DNA of 64,000 nucleotides from Sphingomonas sp. JUb134 (GTDB lineage Bacteria; Pseudomonadota; Alphaproteobacteria; Sphingomonadales; Sphingomonadaceae). Location of the stretch: assembly GCF_004341505.2 (NCBI RefSeq), contig NZ_SLYP02000004.1, positions 13,566 through 77,565 of the forward strand, read 5' to 3'. Made by a program: the position numbers and the translations under genes. Below, piece after piece: positions 60,531-64,000 of this stretch (the stretch's first letter is position 1; the number at the start of each line of letters is the position of its first letter). The notes below the pieces were generated by a model that saw only the letters and a program-made list of their open reading frames with translations, was not told the DNA's origin and did not search any database.

Positions 60531-62498
60531 CTAATTCGAACCAAGGGTCACTGAGCCGGAACCCGAGCGGGATCGGTCGCGCCCGTTCCAGGCGAACCCG
60601 ACCGCAATGGCGACCGCCATCAGGAGTTGCGCCAGCACCGATTGCCAAGTGGGAAACACGCCGAGCATCGACAGCCGTGGCACGTCCGCGAGCGGTGCGA
60701 TGTTGATAAGGCCGGCTTCCTGGAGCGCGGCGACGCCTTTACCCGCCAGCACGACGGTCAGGACCGCCATGAGCCAGGAGCTATAGCGGAAGAACTGCGC
60801 GATCGGCAGCTTGCGACTGTAGCGAAGCATGGCCCAAGCGATCAGGCTGAGCAGTCCAATCGCCGACCCGGCCCCCGCGAGAAGCATCCCGTTGTCACCT
60901 TGCGCCGAAAGCGCGGCATAGAACAGGATCGTCTCGAAGACCTCGCGATAAACTACGACGAACGCCAGCCCGAACAGGAACCAGCCCGACCCGCCCGAGA
61001 GCGCCCGCGACATCTTCTCGCGAATATAGCGCTGCCACTGATCGGCCTGCGCCTTGCCGTGCATCCAAATCCCGACCGAGAGCAGCACGACCGCGGCGAA
61101 CAGCGAGCCAAACCCTTCCGTCAGCTCCCGGCTCGCACCGCTGATCCCGATCGCATAGGTGGCGACCGCCCAGGTGATCCCGCCCGCGATGATCGCGCTG
61201 ACCCAGCCGCCATGCACGTACCGCAGCGCCTCGCCGCGCTCGGCTTTACGCAGGAACGCGATCATGGCGACAACGATGAGCAGGGCTTCGAGCCCTTCAC
61301 GCAGCAGGATCGTGAACGCGCCCAGGAACGTGGACGCTTCGGTGGCGGCATCAGGCGCGAGCGCCGCTTCCGCATCGTCGAAAAGGCCGCCCAGTACTGC
61401 GACCTTCTCCGCGAGATCATCGGGCGACGCGCCCCGGTCGATCGAGGCGCGGAACTCCCCCATCGCGCCCTCGATTCGACCCATCAGCGTCGCGTCGCGC
61501 GCGGTGAGTGTTGGCTCGATCGGCTCGAACCCATCGAGATAGGCCGACAGCGCCAGCTCTTTCGCCATGCGCGCATCGCCGCGCCGCGCAGCCGCCACGC
61601 TTTCGGCGAGTTTGGCGCGGGCGACCGCGAGCGAGCCGGGAGCCTGTTGTATCACCTGTTCGGGATGACGACGCAGGAACGCGAGCACTGGGTCAGCCTT
61701 GGCGTCGCCGATCGCCGCGCCGAGCGCGGCCGGGGTGAGCGCGACCAGGGTTTTCAGGTCCGGAATGCGCCGGCGAAGGGTCGGGTCGGATTTCCAAAGC
61801 CGCTCGCCTTCGCGCGCCTGCGCATCCGTGAAGGCGAAGCTCCCGGCTCGGAATGCTAACGCCCAGCGCTGATCGTTGGGCAGATCGGCGAAGCTCTGCA
61901 TCGCGGTCCCGTCGATGCCTTGCGTCACCACCTGATAGAGCGCGAACACGCTGCGCTGGCGCGCGCGCTCGGCATCGGTGAAAGCAATCGGGGGCGTAGC
62001 GAGCTTGGCGGCGTCAGGGCCACGGCCGTTGCCCGTCATCCCGTGGCAGGACGCGCAGGATTGTCGGAACAGTGCATCGCTGGAGACGAGGTTCGGAGCC
62101 TTATCGGGCGCGAGCGGCACCGGGTAGGCGCGCAACAGATCGGCCGCGAGCCCGTGCGCCAATGTTGCCACCTGTTCAGTCGGTCCCTTTTCCGCGATCA
62201 CCGCCTGGAGGTTGGCAGCCCGCTGGATGAGGGCTTGACGCTCCGGCTTCGCCGGCAGGCCCTGAAGCCGTGTCGAGACCGACGCGGCGAACTCCGTCAT
62301 CTCGGCATATTCCGACGTGCTCTTGATCCGACCGTTGGCGACCGCGCCGCCATAATCGACGGCCATATAGTCGAGCAGCCGCCATGCGGTTTGCACGTCG
62401 CCGGGTTCGGCGATTGCCGCAGCAGGGATCAGCAGCGCCGCGAGCGCGGAGAGCAGCCGCAACGAGAGCATTGCCCGGATCAACGCGAGCAGACGCAC
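60531..62498 (-). CDS. FTR1-family permease fused to a cytochrome c-like domain (PbrT-like)
   Basis: 655 residues. A signal peptide (LSALAALLIPAAAIA) precedes a periplasmic region with a c-type heme site (SCASCHGM near residue 150). The C-terminal half is an FTR1 permease with the metal-carboxylate motifs LREGLEALL and YREVFETIL. This fusion is known from PbrT lead and iron permeases. It starts with GTG 62498, sharing one base with the stop of the CDF gene, so translation is coupled; ATG 62471 is an alternative. It is probably in the inner membrane and imports or handles Fe/Pb. Confidence 0.85.
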   Translation of the reverse strand: MRLLALIRAMLSLRLLSALAALLIPAAAIAEPGDVQTAWRLLDYMAVDYGGAVANGRIKSTSEYAEMTEFAASVSTRLQGLPAKPERQALIQRAANLQAVIAEKGPTEQVATLAHGLAADLLRAYPVPLAPDKAPNLVSSDALFRQSCASCHGMTGNGRGPDAAKLATPPIAFTDAERARQRSVFALYQVVTQGIDGTAMQSFADLPNDQRWALAFRAGSFAFTDAQAREGERLWKSDPTLRRRIPDLKTLVALTPAALGAAIGDAKADPVLAFLRRHPEQVIQQAPGSLAVARAKLAESVAAARRGDARMAKELALSAYLDGFEPIEPTLTARDATLMGRIEGAMGEFRASIDRGASPDDLAEKVAVLGGLFDDAEAALAPDAATEASTFLGAFTILLREGLEALLIVVAMIAFLRKAERGEALRYVHGGWVSAIIAGGITWAVATYAIGISGASRELTEGFGSLFAAVVLLSVGIWMHGKAQADQWQRYIREKMSRALSGGSGWFLFGLAFVVVYREVFETILFYAALSAQGDNGMLLAGAGSAIGLLSLIAWAMLRYSRKLPIAQFFRYSSWLMAVLTVVLAGKGVAALQEAGLINIAPLADVPRLSMLGVFPTWQSVLAQLLMAVAIAVGFAWNGRDRSRSGSGSVTLGSN

Positions 62499-63124
62499 TA
62501 CCGCTCTCCCAATTCGCGCCGAGCGCCAGTGACGATTTCATAAGCGGAGTGGAGGAACAGGAGGGCGATGAGGCCGGCGACGGCGAGGTCCGGCCAGGCG
62601 CTTCCTGTCCACGCCACCAGACCGGCCGCGGCGATCACCGCCACGTTGGCGAGCGCGTCGTTGCGGCTGAACAGCCAGATCGCGCGAACATTGGCGTCCC
62701 CTTCCCGGAAACGCGCAAGCACCAAGGCGGACACGACATTGATCGCGAGCGCGACAACGCCGATTGTGCCCATCAGTTCGGCATCGGGCGCGGTTGCGTT
62801 CAGGGCGCGCCAAATCGCGAAACCGATTACGCCCACGCCAAGCGCACCGAGAAACAACCCCTGCGTCAGCGCGACCTTTGCCCTCGCCCGTGCGGACCAG
62901 GCAAGCGCGAGAAGACCGATAAGGCTGATCGACCCGTCCCCGAGAAAATCGAGGGAATCCGCTTTCAGCGCTTGGCTATCGGCGATGAACCCGCCGAACA
63001 GCTCGGCGACTCCGAAGCCGAGGTTGAGCACCACGACGGTCAGCAGCGCACGGCGATAGGCCGGATCGGTTTGCGCGCGCGCGGGCTCCCCGTGGCACCC
63101 GCAGCTTTCGGTAGAAGCATTCAT
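62498..63124 (-). CDS. Small cation diffusion facilitator, first gene of the metal run
   Basis: 208 residues, six membrane helices. A Cys/His-containing N-terminus (STESCGCHGEP) may bind metal. CDF-like sites are DSLDFLGDGSISLIGLLALA in TM2 and SRNDALANVAVIAAAGLVAW in TM5. It is the first gene after a MerR-type promoter and divergent from merR. ATG 63124 is the only sensible start: the mature-looking sequence begins MNASTES. The predicted transcript start falls about at this ATG. Confidence 0.87.
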   Translation of the reverse strand: MNASTESCGCHGEPARAQTDPAYRRALLTVVVLNLGFGVAELFGGFIADSQALKADSLDFLGDGSISLIGLLALAWSARARAKVALTQGLFLGALGVGVIGFAIWRALNATAPDAELMGTIGVVALAINVVSALVLARFREGDANVRAIWLFSRNDALANVAVIAAAGLVAWTGSAWPDLAVAGLIALLFLHSAYEIVTGARRELGER

Positions 63125-63131
63125 GCGGCCT

Positions 63132-63162
63132 TCCTTACCACCTCCAGTCGCTGTAGAAGCAA
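63132..63162 (-). promoter_or_regulatory. MerR-type promoter with 19-bp spacer
   Basis: On the minus strand, -35 TTGCTT (63157-63162) and -10 TAAGGA (63132-63137) are 19 bp apart, the stretched spacing typical of MerR-activated promoters. The spacer contains the dyad CTACAGCGACTGGAG, matching known MerR/CadR-type operators. It reads into the CDF gene. The -10 box ends 7 bp before the ATG, so the mRNA may be nearly leaderless. Confidence 0.85.
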
Positions 63163-63199
63163 GCGAAATGTGCGACACGTTCGCATAAGCAAGGATGGC

Positions 63200-63619
63200 A
63201 TGATGAAGCCGGTGATGATTGGGCAGCTCGCCAGCGAGACCTCGACGAAGGTGACGACGATCCGCTTTTATGAGTCGATCGGGTTGCTCCGATCCGCCCC
63301 TCGCACGGCGTCGGGTCGCAGAACCTACGATGCCAGTGACATTGAGCGTTTGCACTTCATCCGCAACGGTCGCCGGCTTGGCTTCTCCGTCGACGAGATC
63401 CGTTCGTTGATGGGGCTGGCGCAGAACCCGGACCAGGATTGTGGTGCCGCCTCAGCTATCGCTGCTCAGCACCTCAAGGATGTGGAGGAGAGACTGGCGC
63501 AACTCGCGGTGTTGCGGGATGAGTTGGCAATGCTCAGCCAGAGCTGCACCAAGGCGCGCATGGCCGATTGTCGGATCATGAAGGCGATCGGCAAAGGCCA
63601 CCCTCAAGCCGATCAATAA
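63200..63619 (+). CDS. MerR-family metal-responsive regulator
   Basis: 139 residues. The MerR winged helix is at residues 1-75 (VTTIRFYESIGLLRSAPRTA). Metal-ligand cysteines are at 81 (DQDCGAAS), 116 (QSCTKAR) and 124 (ADCRIMK), the same layout as the three-Cys site of MerR/CadR/PbrR. ATG 63200 or 63203; AAGGA at 63191-63195 fits the second better. It is divergent from the CDF gene with the operator in between, and should activate that promoter on binding Cd, Pb, Zn or Hg. The 3' part is repeated at window start. Confidence 0.92.
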   Translation: MMKPVMIGQLASETSTKVTTIRFYESIGLLRSAPRTASGRRTYDASDIERLHFIRNGRRLGFSVDEIRSLMGLAQNPDQDCGAASAIAAQHLKDVEERLAQLAVLRDELAMLSQSCTKARMADCRIMKAIGKGHPQADQ

Positions 63620-64000
63620 TAATCGGCCAGCCTGAGCTCGCGCACATCACCCGAGGCCATCGTCAGCTTTACGAGGGTGCCAGCAGGCCGGGAGCGCACT
63701 TGCCAGAGCTCCCCACGCGTATAGTTCGCATCGATCGAATGGCCGTTCACCGCCACGATCCGGTCGCCGACCGCCCAGCCAGCCTTTTCCGCGGGACTGT
63801 TCGCCGCCACATGAACAACGGTGAGCGCCGTTGGTGAGGCTGCGAGGCCAAGGCCGCTACGGTCCTTCAGCATCGGCAGGCGACGACGAGGACCGAGTGG
63901 CCGGAGCCACACGAATCCGGCGGTCACGTCGAACACCACGTCGAATTGAGCGATCAGCGGTAGGCCGACATTGCCAACCGTGCTGGTGGAGAGCCAAGCT
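63262..64000. repeat. Terminal direct repeat (second copy of bases 1-739)
   Basis: Identical to 1-739. See the first copy for interpretation. Confidence 0.95.
63613..64000 (-). CDS. Retropepsin-like/PDZ protease, C-terminal part (partial copy)
   Basis: Same sequence as the 3' end of the gene at 352-1554: PDZ domain and part of the second retropepsin half, cut by the window edge. It is the same locus if the molecule is circular. Confidence 0.9.
   Translation of the reverse strand, partial: AWLSTSTVGNVGLPLIAQFDVVFDVTAGFVWLRPLGPRRRLPMLKDRSGLGLAASPTALTVVHVAANSPAEKAGWAVGDRIVAVNGHSIDANYTRGELWQVRSRPAGTLVKLTMASGDVRELRLADYY

Noticed and set aside
60627..61859. 410-codon open frame on the plus strand
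   Set aside because: Shadow of the FTR1 permease, Arg/Glu rich with no recognisable fold.
1..64000. Conjugation or mobilisation genes
   Set aside because: No frame shows relaxase, VirD4/TraG-type or VirB-type motifs; the plasmid seems not self-transmissible.
1..64000. tRNA or rRNA genes
   Set aside because: No cloverleaf or rRNA-like segment was noticed in the gaps by eye; a covariance search would be needed to exclude small ones.

Overview
The window reads as one complete circular plasmid from a sphingomonad-type alphaproteobacterium, linearised with a short overlap. Bases 1-739 recur base for base at 63262-64000, so the unit length is 63,261 bp if this is wrap-around. High GC, RepC and RPA-type initiators, a membrane-anchored LuxR-type regulator, strawberry-notch-like plasmid proteins and a Czc metal block all fit Sphingomonas, Sphingobium, Sphingopyxis or Novosphingobium. 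I see no relaxase, coupling protein or mating-pair genes, no tRNA or rRNA genes and no CRISPR array.

The replicon looks like a fusion of at least three plasmid backbones. Backbone A (6.8-17.0 kb) has parAB with palindromic parS-like sites, a Rep_3 initiator with tandem iterons, a toprim/zinc-finger primase-like protein and a strawberry-notch helicase-methyltransferase gene (sno1) split by an IS110 element. Backbone B (20.8-28.3 kb) has a second strawberry-notch gene (sno2), an RPA-type initiator with a G-tract frameshift, RepC, another iteron family and a four-gene regulator/membrane-protein cluster. Backbone C (38.6-42.7 kb) has a resolvase, higBA, an orphan antitoxin, ParA with two small ribbon-helix-helix proteins and repeated operator/centromere-like motifs, and a small rep gene. 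A and B meet at a three-recombinase (RIT-type) element with 113-bp perfect inverted repeats; both sno genes stop at the same codon on its two edges.

Other mobile DNA: a Tn552/Tn5053-like element (1786-4858), a truncated integrase fused to a Tn3 tnpA fragment (5.1-6.6 kb), and a complete Tn3-family transposon (42663-47312) that abuts another tnpA fragment and carries chromosomal-type repeats.

Accessory functions form two blocks. At 29.9-38.5 kb is sulfur and stress chemistry: a BigR/SqrR-like repressor with a rhodanese; a DUF305, beta-propeller, ECF sigma and anti-sigma operon; and a LysR, TDT exporter, SorA-like sulfite oxidase and cytochrome c operon. At 48.5-63.6 kb, thirteen genes on the minus strand run from a MerR-type promoter through CDF, FTR1, CzcI-like, CzcC, CzcB, CzcA, SRPBCC, two lipoproteins, ZIP, CDF, P1B-4 ATPase and HAD hydrolase. 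Most junctions overlap or nearly touch, which suggests one long metal-homeostasis transcription unit. A divergent merR and a convergent aspartic protease close the circle.
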